Positions 1 to 6,729 of a stretch of 64,000 bases of DNA are shown here, piece after piece. The notes below the pieces were generated by a model. That model saw nothing but the letters and a program-made list of their open reading frames with translations, searched no databases and was not told the DNA's origin. A program made the position numbers and the translations under genes. The DNA comes from Limenecus sp048360435 (GTDB taxonomy: Bacteria > Cyanobacteriota > Vampirovibrionia > Gastranaerophilales > Gastranaerophilaceae), in assembly GCA_048360435.1 (NCBI GenBank), contig DBGCOP010000009.1, forward strand, positions 1 to 64,000, given 5' to 3'. Position 1 is the first letter of the stretch, and each line of letters begins with the position of its first letter.

Positions 1-192
1 CTCAATGAACTCAAAAATGCTGTCTCCGGTAATTCTACATCAGCAGGTCTCTCTGAATACCTCGCTCAGCTTGAACAACAGTATCAGCTTATTCAAGATG
101 CAATTAACAATCTTAACAAACAGTATGCTACCTCTATGACCAGATTGGTACTTAATAAAAATAACTCCTCTTTTAATCCTATTGTGTCTTGA
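1..192 (+). CDS. C-terminal fragment of an unknown coiled-coil protein (5' end outside window)
   Basis: An open frame runs from the first base to a TGA at 190-192 and gives 63 residues. It is rich in Gln, Asn, Leu and Ala with heptad-like spacing (LAQLEQQYQLI, then AINNLNKQY), so a helical or coiled-coil tail is likely. It lies about 110 bp ahead of fliD in the same orientation, so a flagellar or cell-surface role is possible, but no family is recognised. The style resembles the small coiled-coil proteins at 4475-5020 and 40942-41247. The start is outside the window. Confidence 0.6.
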   Translation, partial: LNELKNAVSGNSTSAGLSEYLAQLEQQYQLIQDAINNLNKQYATSMTRLVLNKNNSSFNPIVS

Positions 193-302
193 TAATTGCA
201 TAGGATTGAAAACCTTTGGGTATAATGATATTATAAGAATAAATTATTTGTATGATTTATTTACATATGAAATCTATTAAACTGTCTTTGAGGTGAAAAA
301 TT

Positions 303-1781
303 ATGTCAATATCTTTTTCGGGCGTAGGCTCAGGATTACCAATAGATGAGTGGATTACTGCTTTAGTTAAGATTAAGCAGGATAAAGTTGATGCTCTTTC
401 AAAAGATCAAGAAGCTCTTCAAAAGAAACAATCTACTTTAAATACTTTAAAGTCAGAATATAATGCGATAAAAACAAATACTTTAAAATTTACTGATTCT
501 TTAATGGGGCCTGGTTCGGATTTGTTTTCTAAAGTTTCTGTGTCAGCTTCTGAAACAAGTGTTGTTACTGCTACTGTTACTCAGTATGCTACACCATCTT
601 CTTTTGATTTAGAAGTTTCACAGCTTGCTTCCAGTACAAAAAGACAATCTGATGAAAGTGATGTTTGGAGAGATTCTTCAAAAAAACTTTCTGATTTAGG
701 CATGACCGCTGAAAGTGGGAACTTTGAGATTAATGGTGCAACTATTAATGTTACAAAAGATATGACAATTGATTCGTTGATTTATCAAATTAACAATTCT
801 TCAACAGCAGGAGTAAAAGCATCTTTGGAAAAAGGACATCTTGTGTTGAAGAATAGAGATATGGGTGACAAAGAAATTACTGTTACCGGTACAGATATTG
901 TTGGTGACGGTAAAAACTTTGCTCAATTAATTGGATTAGATAATAATGACGATGAACACTACACTAAAGGCACAAATGCTGTCTTTAAAATTGACGGTGT
1001 AGAAAAAACAGCTGATACAAATACTTTAACAAGTGATGATACGGGTATTTTGGGTTTGTCATTGGAGTTATTAACAACTACTGATACAGATCCTGACTCA
1101 GGTGCTCCAATTCCTGTTACTATTGAGATTGAACGTGATTATGATGCTGAAGCTCCAATGACTGCATTACAGGAATTTGTGGATGCTTTTAACAAGGCGA
1201 TTACTGATACTGATTCAAATACTGATTCTGGTGTGAAATCGGGTACTCAAGGGTTATTATATGGTGAAAATAATTTAGTATATATAAGAAATAATTTAAG
1301 AACTCTTGTTACTTCTCAGATTCCTAATTCTGGCAATTATAAGTCACTTGCTGATATAGGCATTACAACAGGTGCTCCTGGTATGTCTGTTGATGCTGAT
1401 ACGACACAGTTAGTTATAGATAAGGACAAATTTATTGAAGCTTTTGAGAAAGATCCTGCTTCTGTCAAGGCTCTTTTGATTGGTGATAACACTTCAGGCT
1501 CACAATCTGAAGGTCTCATGCAAAAAATGCAGGAGGCTTTGAAACCGGCTATTGATACAGCGGGCGGTTACTTTAAGGCAAGATCTGATTCTCTTTCGAG
1601 CCAAATTTCAAATCTTTCTGATACTATTGCCAAAAAACAAGAGCAGGTTACTTTATATCAGGAACAGTTGACAAAACAATTTAACTATATGGATCAGCAA
1701 ATTGCTAAAATGAACCAGCAGTTTTCACAAATGCAGCAGCAACTTGCTTCTATTGGTGTAAATGTTGGTGGTAGTTCATAA
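303..1781 (+). CDS. fliD: Flagellar hook-associated protein 2 (filament cap) FliD
   Basis: FliD forms the pentameric cap at the tip of the flagellar filament and guides flagellin assembly outside the cell. The 492-residue product has the FliD N-terminal domain (GVGSGLPIDEWITALVKI at about residues 7-24, followed by a long helix), a variable Thr/Asp-rich middle, and the conserved C-terminal helical region ending in a Gln/Met-rich segment (QFNYMDQQIAKMNQQF), typical of the FliD C-domain. A Shine-Dalgarno GAGGTG lies about 8 nt before the ATG. A TATAAT at 221-226 could be the -10 box. No fliS follows; the next gene is convergent. The family call is firm; length is within the normal range. Confidence 0.93.
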   Translation: MSISFSGVGSGLPIDEWITALVKIKQDKVDALSKDQEALQKKQSTLNTLKSEYNAIKTNTLKFTDSLMGPGSDLFSKVSVSASETSVVTATVTQYATPSSFDLEVSQLASSTKRQSDESDVWRDSSKKLSDLGMTAESGNFEINGATINVTKDMTIDSLIYQINNSSTAGVKASLEKGHLVLKNRDMGDKEITVTGTDIVGDGKNFAQLIGLDNNDDEHYTKGTNAVFKIDGVEKTADTNTLTSDDTGILGLSLELLTTTDTDPDSGAPIPVTIEIERDYDAEAPMTALQEFVDAFNKAITDTDSNTDSGVKSGTQGLLYGENNLVYIRNNLRTLVTSQIPNSGNYKSLADIGITTGAPGMSVDADTTQLVIDKDKFIEAFEKDPASVKALLIGDNTSGSQSEGLMQKMQEALKPAIDTAGGYFKARSDSLSSQISNLSDTIAKKQEQVTLYQEQLTKQFNYMDQQIAKMNQQFSQMQQQLASIGVNVGGSS

Positions 1782-1801
1782 TAATTAATAAAGATTCTAA
1801 T

Positions 1802-2401
1802 TTATTCGATTTCTCTTCGGCATTCAATAGCTTTTGCAAGAGTTATTTCGTCTGCATATTCGATGTCTGAGCCAATTGGAAGTCCGAATGCAATTCTTGA
1901 TATCTTTATGTTAAATGGTTTCAACAGCTTAGTAAGATATAAACTGGTTGCTTCGCCTTCTACTGAAGGATTAAGAGCTATTATTATTTCTTTAATATCG
2001 TTTTGGGCTACCCTTTGAAGCAATTCTTTTATGCGTATGTCTTCCGCTCCTATTCCATCCATTGGTGATATAAGTCCTTGAAGGACATGGTATTTCCCTT
2101 TAAATTCATTTGTATTTTCAATGGCAACTAAATCTTTTGTTTCTGCACAAACACAGATTACAGAGTCATCTCTGTTTGTTGATGAACAGATTTCACATGG
2201 ATTAGTTGCTGACATATTAAAACATATGTCACAGTAATGAATTGTTTCTTTAGCTGTAATCATTGCTTGTGCAAATTTTTCAACATCATGAATCGGCATT
2301 TTAAGAAGGTAAAACGCAATTCTTTGTGCTGATTTTGGTCCTATCCCCGGTAAACGTTGGAAATAGTCAATTAAGTTTGCAAGTGGTTTAGTGTATTGCA
2401 T
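1802..2401 (-). CDS. recR: Recombination mediator RecR
   Basis: RecR helps load RecA onto SSB-coated gapped DNA in the RecFOR pathway. The 199-residue protein shows, in order, the helix-hairpin-helix motif (RLPGIGPKSAQRIAF, residues 16-30), the four-cysteine zinc site (C57, C60, C69, C72) and a Toprim domain (from about residue 80, VCAETKDLVAIENT). Length matches the family (about 200). The start ATG shares one base with the stop of ybaB (TAATG), so translation is probably coupled; ybaB-recR is a widely conserved pair. Confidence 0.97.
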   Translation of the reverse strand: MQYTKPLANLIDYFQRLPGIGPKSAQRIAFYLLKMPIHDVEKFAQAMITAKETIHYCDICFNMSATNPCEICSSTNRDDSVICVCAETKDLVAIENTNEFKGKYHVLQGLISPMDGIGAEDIRIKELLQRVAQNDIKEIIIALNPSVEGEATSLYLTKLLKPFNIKISRIAFGLPIGSDIEYADEITLAKAIECRREIE

Positions 2402-2733
2402 TAAAATAATCCGGGTATGTTGATTCCGCCTGTCAATGCTTTCATTTTTGATTCCATTTCTGAACCTGCTTGTGTTGTTGCCTGGTTCATTGCTGTTGCT
2501 ATCAAGTCTTCGAGCATTTCAACTGTATCCAAATCAACTGATGCAGGATTTTCAGGGTTTAATGCTGCTTGTGTTAATTTTATAGACTTAAATTTACCCT
2601 GTCCGTCACAAGTAACAGTAACAGCTCCATTGCCGGATGTTGCTGTAAAAGTTGTATTCGAAAGTTCAGTCTGTGCTTCCTGGAGCTTTTTTTGCATTTG
2701 TTGAGCCTGTTTCATCATTTGAGCAATATTCAT
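2401..2733 (-). CDS. ybaB: Nucleoid-associated protein, YbaB/EbfC family
   Basis: A small dimeric DNA-binding protein of the YbaB/EbfC family, 110 residues. The N-terminal amphipathic helix (QMMKQAQQMQKKLQEAQTEL), the beta-strand segment (GNGAVTVTCDGQGKFKSIKL) and the C-terminal helical part with a final Gly-rich tail (GGINIPGLF) are all typical. It is the first gene of a two-gene unit with recR. The ybaB-recR order is conserved in many phyla, often with dnaX upstream, which is not present here. Confidence 0.95.
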   Translation of the reverse strand: MNIAQMMKQAQQMQKKLQEAQTELSNTTFTATSGNGAVTVTCDGQGKFKSIKLTQAALNPENPASVDLDTVEMLEDLIATAMNQATTQAGSEMESKMKALTGGINIPGLF

Positions 2734-2869
2734 ATTTATCTCATCCCCTTTTATTTAATATCTGTTATGTAAATTATAAATAAAGCAAAATTTTTATGCA
2801 ATTTGTTAATTTATTATCAATTTTCATATCAAATGTATACAATTTTTGAAAATATGGTATTATCTAATT

Positions 2870-3550
2870 ATGGATGATTTCTTTAAATCTAGGATGCGTG
2901 TAGTAGGCGTTGTAACAATTATAATAGTTGCAATATTTGTTATATTGTTTATTTTTGTTCAGTATAGAGAAAAGAAAAATACTGCGCTTCGTTTGAGAAT
3001 GTTTTATTCTGATATGTCACAAGCATTGCAATATGCCAAAAACTTAAATGGACCTCCGGGTGATTGGGGATGGGTGCCAGGTTATAAAAATATTGATTTG
3101 ATTAATTCTAATTTATCAAATTATATGAAGGTTTCTGAAAATTGCACAAGGCAGCATGGCACTTGTATACCGGAAGCTAACTATAAATCGGTGAATGGTA
3201 AAACTACTACGGTTAATTTATATCAGTTACCGGCAATTAAGCTTCAAAATGGTATTTCTTTTGCTATTGAAACAGTAAGCAGTTGCCAAAAACAGGGCAG
3301 CACCTGTGCTGTTGTTTATGTTGATTTGAACAGTATTGAACCGCCCAATGCTTTTGGTAAGGATTTATTTGTATTTTTGATTATTAATTCAAATTCAGCT
3401 GCTTTTATACCATACAATTCAAGACTGCCGGGCTTTGCACTGGCTGGTGATGAAAAATACGGCTGTAACAAAAAAGCTGATATTGCTATGTATTGCTCTG
3501 CTCTTATTTTTACTAACGGTTGGTCTATCGACAGGACTTATCCCTGGTAA
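2870..3550 (+). CDS. Membrane-anchored, Cys-paired pilin-like protein of unknown function
   Basis: The 226-residue product begins with a short basic stretch (MDDFFKSRMR) and one strongly hydrophobic helix (about residues 9-30), then an alpha segment (YSDMSQALQYAKNLNG) and a soluble beta-rich part ending in WSIDRTYPW. The layout resembles type IV pilin/pseudopilin-like proteins, but the prepilin peptidase motif (GFTLxE) is absent. Three cysteine pairs (NCTRQHGTC, SSCQKQGSTC, YGCNKKADIAMYC) suggest disulfides outside the cytoplasm. A longer frame opens with TTG at 2846, but ATG 2870 is preferred: an extended -10 (TGGTATTAT, 2855-2863) ends 6 nt before it, consistent with a leaderless message. 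Function unknown. Confidence 0.65.
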   Translation: MDDFFKSRMRVVGVVTIIIVAIFVILFIFVQYREKKNTALRLRMFYSDMSQALQYAKNLNGPPGDWGWVPGYKNIDLINSNLSNYMKVSENCTRQHGTCIPEANYKSVNGKTTTVNLYQLPAIKLQNGISFAIETVSSCQKQGSTCAVVYVDLNSIEPPNAFGKDLFVFLIINSNSAAFIPYNSRLPGFALAGDEKYGCNKKADIAMYCSALIFTNGWSIDRTYPW

Positions 3551-3552
3551 AC

Positions 3553-3581
3553 TTGAAAAAAAAGACCCTCGAAAGTATAAT
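3553..3581 (+). promoter_or_regulatory. Sigma70-type promoter of clpP
   Basis: TTGAAA (3553-3558), a 17-bp spacer and TATAAT (3576-3581) form a near-consensus housekeeping promoter 30 bp before the clpP start. A good Shine-Dalgarno (AAGGAG) follows at about 3600. Confidence 0.75.
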
Positions 3582-3610
3582 TTATAAAGAATAATTAACA
3601 AGGAGAGAAA

Positions 3611-4222
3611 ATGTCGGATTTTGATTTAAGCCGTGTATTGAGTTATGTCCCTATGGTCATAGAATCTTCTTCCAGAGGGGAAAAATCTTTTGATATATTT
3701 TCGCGATTATTGAGAGAAAGAATAATTTTTCTTGGTGAAGAAATTGATGATGAAATGGCAAATGTAATTGTTGCACAGCTTTTGCTTCTGGACTCAGAAA
3801 ATCCCGAGAAAGATATTATGCTTTATATAAATAGCCCGGGCGGTGTTATTACAGCAGGATTGGCGATATATGACACTATGCAGCATATTCGTGCGGATGT
3901 AAGCACTATTTGTATTGGTGAAGCAGCTAGCATGGGCTCATTTTTGCTTTCATCAGGTGCTAAAGGTAAAAGACTTTCTCTGCCGAGTTCAAGAATAATG
4001 ATTCACCAACCTTTAGGTGGTGCTCAAGGTCAAGCAACTGATATTGAAATTGAAGCTAAAGAAATTTTAAGAATGAAAAATATGCTCAATGGTATTCTTG
4101 CAACAAATTGTTCTCAGCCTTTGGAAAAAATTAAGGAAGATACAGAAAGAGACTATTATATGTCTGCTCAAGAAGCTGTTGAATATGGACTAATTGACAA
4201 AGTTATTACAAGAGTTTCTTAA
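3611..4222 (+). CDS. clpP: ATP-dependent Clp protease proteolytic subunit ClpP
   Basis: ClpP is the serine protease core that works with AAA+ unfoldases such as ClpC (encoded at 9958-12420) or ClpX. The 203-residue protein carries the catalytic triad: Ser107 (GEAASMGSF), His132 (RIMIHQPLGG) and Asp181 (TERDYYMS). The oxyanion-loop segment NSPGG is at 74-78. Length is typical. The gene has its own strong promoter and Shine-Dalgarno, and is followed by a hairpin at 4261-4290, so it is probably transcribed alone. Confidence 0.98.
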   Translation: MSDFDLSRVLSYVPMVIESSSRGEKSFDIFSRLLRERIIFLGEEIDDEMANVIVAQLLLLDSENPEKDIMLYINSPGGVITAGLAIYDTMQHIRADVSTICIGEAASMGSFLLSSGAKGKRLSLPSSRIMIHQPLGGAQGQATDIEIEAKEILRMKNMLNGILATNCSQPLEKIKEDTERDYYMSAQEAVEYGLIDKVITRVS

Positions 4223-4260
4223 TATATCTTAATAATTCAATAAAAGAGAGTATTTAATTT

Positions 4261-4290
4261 TTAGCTACTTTTTATTCAAAAAGTAGCTAA
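4261..4290. terminator. Perfect inverted repeat after clpP, probable terminator
   Basis: Two 13-base arms (TTAGCTACTTTTT and AAAAAGTAGCTAA) enclose a 4-base loop ATTC. The stem is AT-rich and the following T tract is weak (TTTGTATCT), so termination strength is uncertain. From 4291 to 4474 nothing else clear is seen apart from AT-rich promoter-like sequence for the next gene. Confidence 0.55.
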
Positions 4291-4474
4291 TTTGTATCTA
4301 AGATATATATATTAAAGGGTTTTAAATGTGTGTAAAAGACAGATATATCAAGAAAAACTGACAATTTTTCATTTTTTTGATTTTATAAAACCTTTTAGGC
4401 AATTTTGCTTTTTAAAATGTTTTTATATAAGTGTAAGGTTAGAAAAAAGTTGGTTATGGTAGGAGATTAAAACA

Positions 4475-5020
4475 GTGTACGCAATTTTTACAATGCGAAA
4501 GCTACAATTGACTCAGCGAATCAATCAGCTCCAATATAGACAAATGGAGTTGGCCCAACGGCTTCAAGATTTGGCTGTGTATGCGGGTAACGTAGCAGAT
4601 GGAGTTATTTCACCAAGTGAGTTTATGAGCTCACCGGCAAGCATCTTCGGTGCACAAATGAACTTCTTCAATAATAGTGTTCCTAAGTCACTATTTGAAG
4701 CTGCTAGATCATCTCAAATTTATAATGCAAACATTATGAATATGAACGCTGCCTCCAATGGTCAATACGGAATGGCTGTTGATCCAACTAACCCGAATTC
4801 TATCTTCGCTAACCAATACTTTGTGTTCAATGCATTCTTCAAACAGGCTCTTGATGCAGCGGGTAAAGCGGAAGCTGCAAAGGTAAAACGCCTGGAAACT
4901 GATATTCAAAACCAAAAATTGCAAATAGATACACAGTTGAAAGCAGCAGAAGCCGAACTCAAGAGTGTTGAAGAGGCTGAACAAAAAGGAATAGAAGCCT
5001 CAGCTCCTAAGTATGTATAA
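4475..5020 (+). CDS. Lineage-specific coiled-coil protein
   Basis: A 181-residue protein of unknown function. GTG at 4475 is the likely start because AGGAG lies about 10 nt upstream; an internal ATG seven codons in is possible. The N-terminus (RKLQLTQRINQLQYRQMELA) is an amphipathic helix, the middle is Asn/Phe/Ser-rich, and the C-terminal about 50 residues form a charged coiled coil (QIDTQLKAAEAELKSVEEAE). Both ends resemble the 101-residue protein at 40942-41247 (NKRQQIAYQ near the start, LETQQKAASAELESMQ near the end), so the two look like paralogues. No signal peptide or membrane segment. A terminator follows at 5065-5099. Confidence 0.75.
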   Translation: MYAIFTMRKLQLTQRINQLQYRQMELAQRLQDLAVYAGNVADGVISPSEFMSSPASIFGAQMNFFNNSVPKSLFEAARSSQIYNANIMNMNAASNGQYGMAVDPTNPNSIFANQYFVFNAFFKQALDAAGKAEAAKVKRLETDIQNQKLQIDTQLKAAEAELKSVEEAEQKGIEASAPKYV

Positions 5021-5064
5021 CGGATAAGCAATTAATAATTCCTCGTGATGTGTGAAAATATATT

Positions 5065-5099
5065 AAAGCCCTTGCAGTAAGATTGCAATGGGCTTTTTA
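5065..5099 (+). terminator. Intrinsic terminator after the coiled-coil gene
   Basis: AAAGCCC(5065-5071)-TTGCA pairs with TGCAA-(one bulged T)-GGGCTTT (5090-5096), followed by TTATTTTC. A good rho-independent terminator 45 bp past the stop. Confidence 0.8.
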
Positions 5100-5190
5100 T
5101 TTTCTTGATTAAAACCCAAAAAAGTTATAAAATATGTCTAATATTATCTGGTAAATTATTTACCAATTATCTAATAAGGAGACTCTCAAA

Positions 5191-5463
5191 ATGTATCAAG
5201 ACGAAAAACTCATCTGTGAAGACTGTTCAGCAGAATTTGTTTTTACGGCAGGTGAGCAGGAATTTTACGCAGAAAAAGGATTGGTAAATAAACCAAAACG
5301 CTGCCCTGAATGCAGAAAAAAAAGAAGACAAAACAACAGAAAAAAAATGTATGATGTTGTTTGTTCAAAATGCGGTGCCCAAACACAAGTTCCGTTCAAA
5401 CCTATTATGGGAAAAGAGGTTTATTGTAAAGATTGTTACCAGGCAATTCATGGTACAAAATAA
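5191..5463 (+). CDS. Small zinc-ribbon protein (CxxC-x17-CxxC type)
   Basis: A 90-residue basic protein with two pairs of CxxC motifs: CEDC (about residue 9) with CPEC (about 38), and CSKC (about 58) with CKDC (about 77), joined by a basic linker (RKKRRQNNRKKMY). This matches the zinc-ribbon family annotated as CxxC-x17-CxxC domain proteins, found in several bacterial phyla with no established function; nucleic-acid binding is a guess from the basic linker. Start chosen by the AAGGAG at 5176-5181. It is followed directly by a strong terminator and appears to be a single-gene unit. Confidence 0.85.
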   Translation: MYQDEKLICEDCSAEFVFTAGEQEFYAEKGLVNKPKRCPECRKKRRQNNRKKMYDVVCSKCGAQTQVPFKPIMGKEVYCKDCYQAIHGTK

Positions 5464-5467
5464 AATT

Positions 5468-5499
5468 AAAAAAGAAGCACCTTATGGTGCTTCTTTTTT
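5468..5499 (+). terminator. Strong intrinsic terminator after the zinc-ribbon gene
   Basis: AAAGAAGCACC (5471-5481), loop TTAT, GGTGCTTCTTT (5486-5496) with a run of T. The mirror A run upstream makes it likely to work also for the minus-strand microprotein ending at 5513. Confidence 0.9.
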
Positions 5500-5512
5500 C
5501 TCCTTATACTTT

Positions 5513-5659
5513 TTAATATCTGTAACCTGATATTATTGATGGATATTCTCCATAATTTTTGTTTGTTTGTGATAATGATTGAATTGATGTGTAGAATACG
5601 CCCATTATCAATAATAATGTAACTAATAGCGTATAATTAGCTATTCTTACTTCGTTCAT
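5513..5659 (-). CDS. 48-residue single-pass membrane microprotein
   Basis: A short minus-strand frame starting with ATG (5657-5659), preceded by GGGGTGG 4-5 nt upstream, and ending at TAA 5513. The product begins MNEVRIANYT, has one hydrophobic stretch (LLVTLLLIMGVFY, residues 11-23) and a polar tail ending SGYRY. The ribosome site, the terminator just past its stop and the position next to another microprotein in the same orientation support it as real. No known family; function unknown. It lies about 60 bp downstream of the ETAGTLA-repeat gene and may share its transcript. Confidence 0.55.
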   Translation of the reverse strand: MNEVRIANYTLLVTLLLIMGVFYTSIQSLSQTNKNYGEYPSIISGYRY

Positions 5660-5719
5660 TGTCCACCCCGGTTGAATAGTAGTCTGCCGTTATCTCTTAT
5701 GATAAAAACTTTGCCTTAT

Positions 5720-5884
5720 TTATGCCATTGCACAAAATGTTCCGCCTGCATTGTTTGCAAGTGAGCCTGCTGTTTCTGCTCCGCCGAAAGCCAGTGTCCC
5801 TGCTGTTTCGATTGGTTTGTGAGCTAAAGTTCCTGCTGTTTCCGGTTTAGCTGCAAATAAATTTCCGATTGCTGATACGTTCAT
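5720..5884 (-). CDS. 54-residue ETAGTLA-repeat microprotein
   Basis: A minus-strand frame from ATG 5884 to TAA 5720, preceded by a strong GAAGGAG about 7 nt before the start. The product begins MNVSAIGNLFAA and then carries three near-identical blocks: KPETAGTLA (13-21), KPIETAGTLA (23-32) and GGAETAGSLA (34-43), followed by NNAGGTFCAMA with one Cys near the C-terminus. The repeats are in frame and conserved at protein level. It could be a small structural or surface peptide, or a peptide precursor; no modification enzyme is adjacent. No family is recognised. From 5885 to 6078 there is only AT-rich sequence with a TTAACA-type repeat (5990-6005). Confidence 0.75.
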   Translation of the reverse strand: MNVSAIGNLFAAKPETAGTLAHKPIETAGTLAFGGAETAGSLANNAGGTFCAMA

Positions 5885-6078
5885 AATTTACTCCTTCATC
5901 AAACTTATCTACTTTTGAAATATTTTTTATATACCTCGTACTTATATAAAAACAATCAAAAAGTTTGAAATTCAGTTTTATCATTTTTCATTACATTTCT
6001 TAACATATTTTTTTAGAAACAATCTGTACGCACTTCTCGTCTAAGTTAGTATAAAAGTTAAGAAAAAATTAAAATTCC

Positions 6079-6106
6079 TTGAGTAAATAGTTTGATAACT
6101 TATAAT
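6079..6106 (+). promoter_or_regulatory. Candidate promoter of grpE-dnaJ
   Basis: TTGAGT (6079-6084), a 16-bp spacer and TATAAT (6101-6106), 32 bp before grpE. No CIRCE-type inverted repeat was seen between here and the start codon. Confidence 0.55.
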
Positions 6107-6138
6107 TATAGTATTGTTATTTATAAAAGGGCGATATT

Positions 6139-6723
6139 ATGGGGAAACATAACGAAGATAAGAATTTAGATGAAATAAAATGTGAAAACAATCCGTTTGC
6201 TCCTGAAACTGAAGCGGAAAAAAATGAATCAATTGAATCTGTTGAAGATACAGCGGATGTTGAATGTGAAACAGCGATTTCATCTTTAAAAGAAGAAATT
6301 GATAAAATTAATAATCAATATATAAGACTTGCTGCTGATTTTGACAATTACAGAAAAAGACAGATGCAAGAGCGTGAGGCTCTATTAAAGTATGGTGCTG
6401 AAGAAACATTGAAAAAAATGATTGAAGCTCTGGATAATATAGACAGAGCTAAAGCTTCGGTTGAAAATGTTGAAGACGTCAATACTGTTAAGGAAAGTTA
6501 TGATATGGTCTTCAAACAGATTTATGATGTTTTGGCTAAAATGGGTATGGAAATTATAGATACCAAGGATAAAGAGTTTGACCCGAATCTTCACGAGGCG
6601 GTTATGCAAACACCAACAAATGAATATCCTGAAAATACAATTATAAATGAGTTACAAAAAGGTTATAAACTGGGCGATAAAGTATTGAGACCGTCACTTG
6701 TGAATGTGGCAGTCAGTGAATAG
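6139..6723 (+). CDS. grpE: Nucleotide exchange factor GrpE
   Basis: GrpE releases ADP from DnaK in the DnaK/DnaJ/GrpE folding cycle. The 194-residue protein has an acidic disordered N-terminus (to about residue 50), a long coiled coil (about 50-105, LAADFDNYRKRQMQEREALLKYG) and the C-terminal beta domain with the conserved DxxxHEAVMQTP-like stretch (FDPNLHEAVMQ, about 152-162) and the final VLRPSLVNVAVSE. Length is normal. It is followed by dnaJ after 6 bp; dnaK is not in the window. Confidence 0.97.
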   Translation: MGKHNEDKNLDEIKCENNPFAPETEAEKNESIESVEDTADVECETAISSLKEEIDKINNQYIRLAADFDNYRKRQMQEREALLKYGAEETLKKMIEALDNIDRAKASVENVEDVNTVKESYDMVFKQIYDVLAKMGMEIIDTKDKEFDPNLHEAVMQTPTNEYPENTIINELQKGYKLGDKVLRPSLVNVAVSE

Positions 6724-6729
6724 GGGAAT

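Noticed and set aside
6007..6138. CIRCE/HrcA operator before grpE
   Set aside because: No inverted TTAGCACTC/GAGTGCTAA repeat occurs in the interval.
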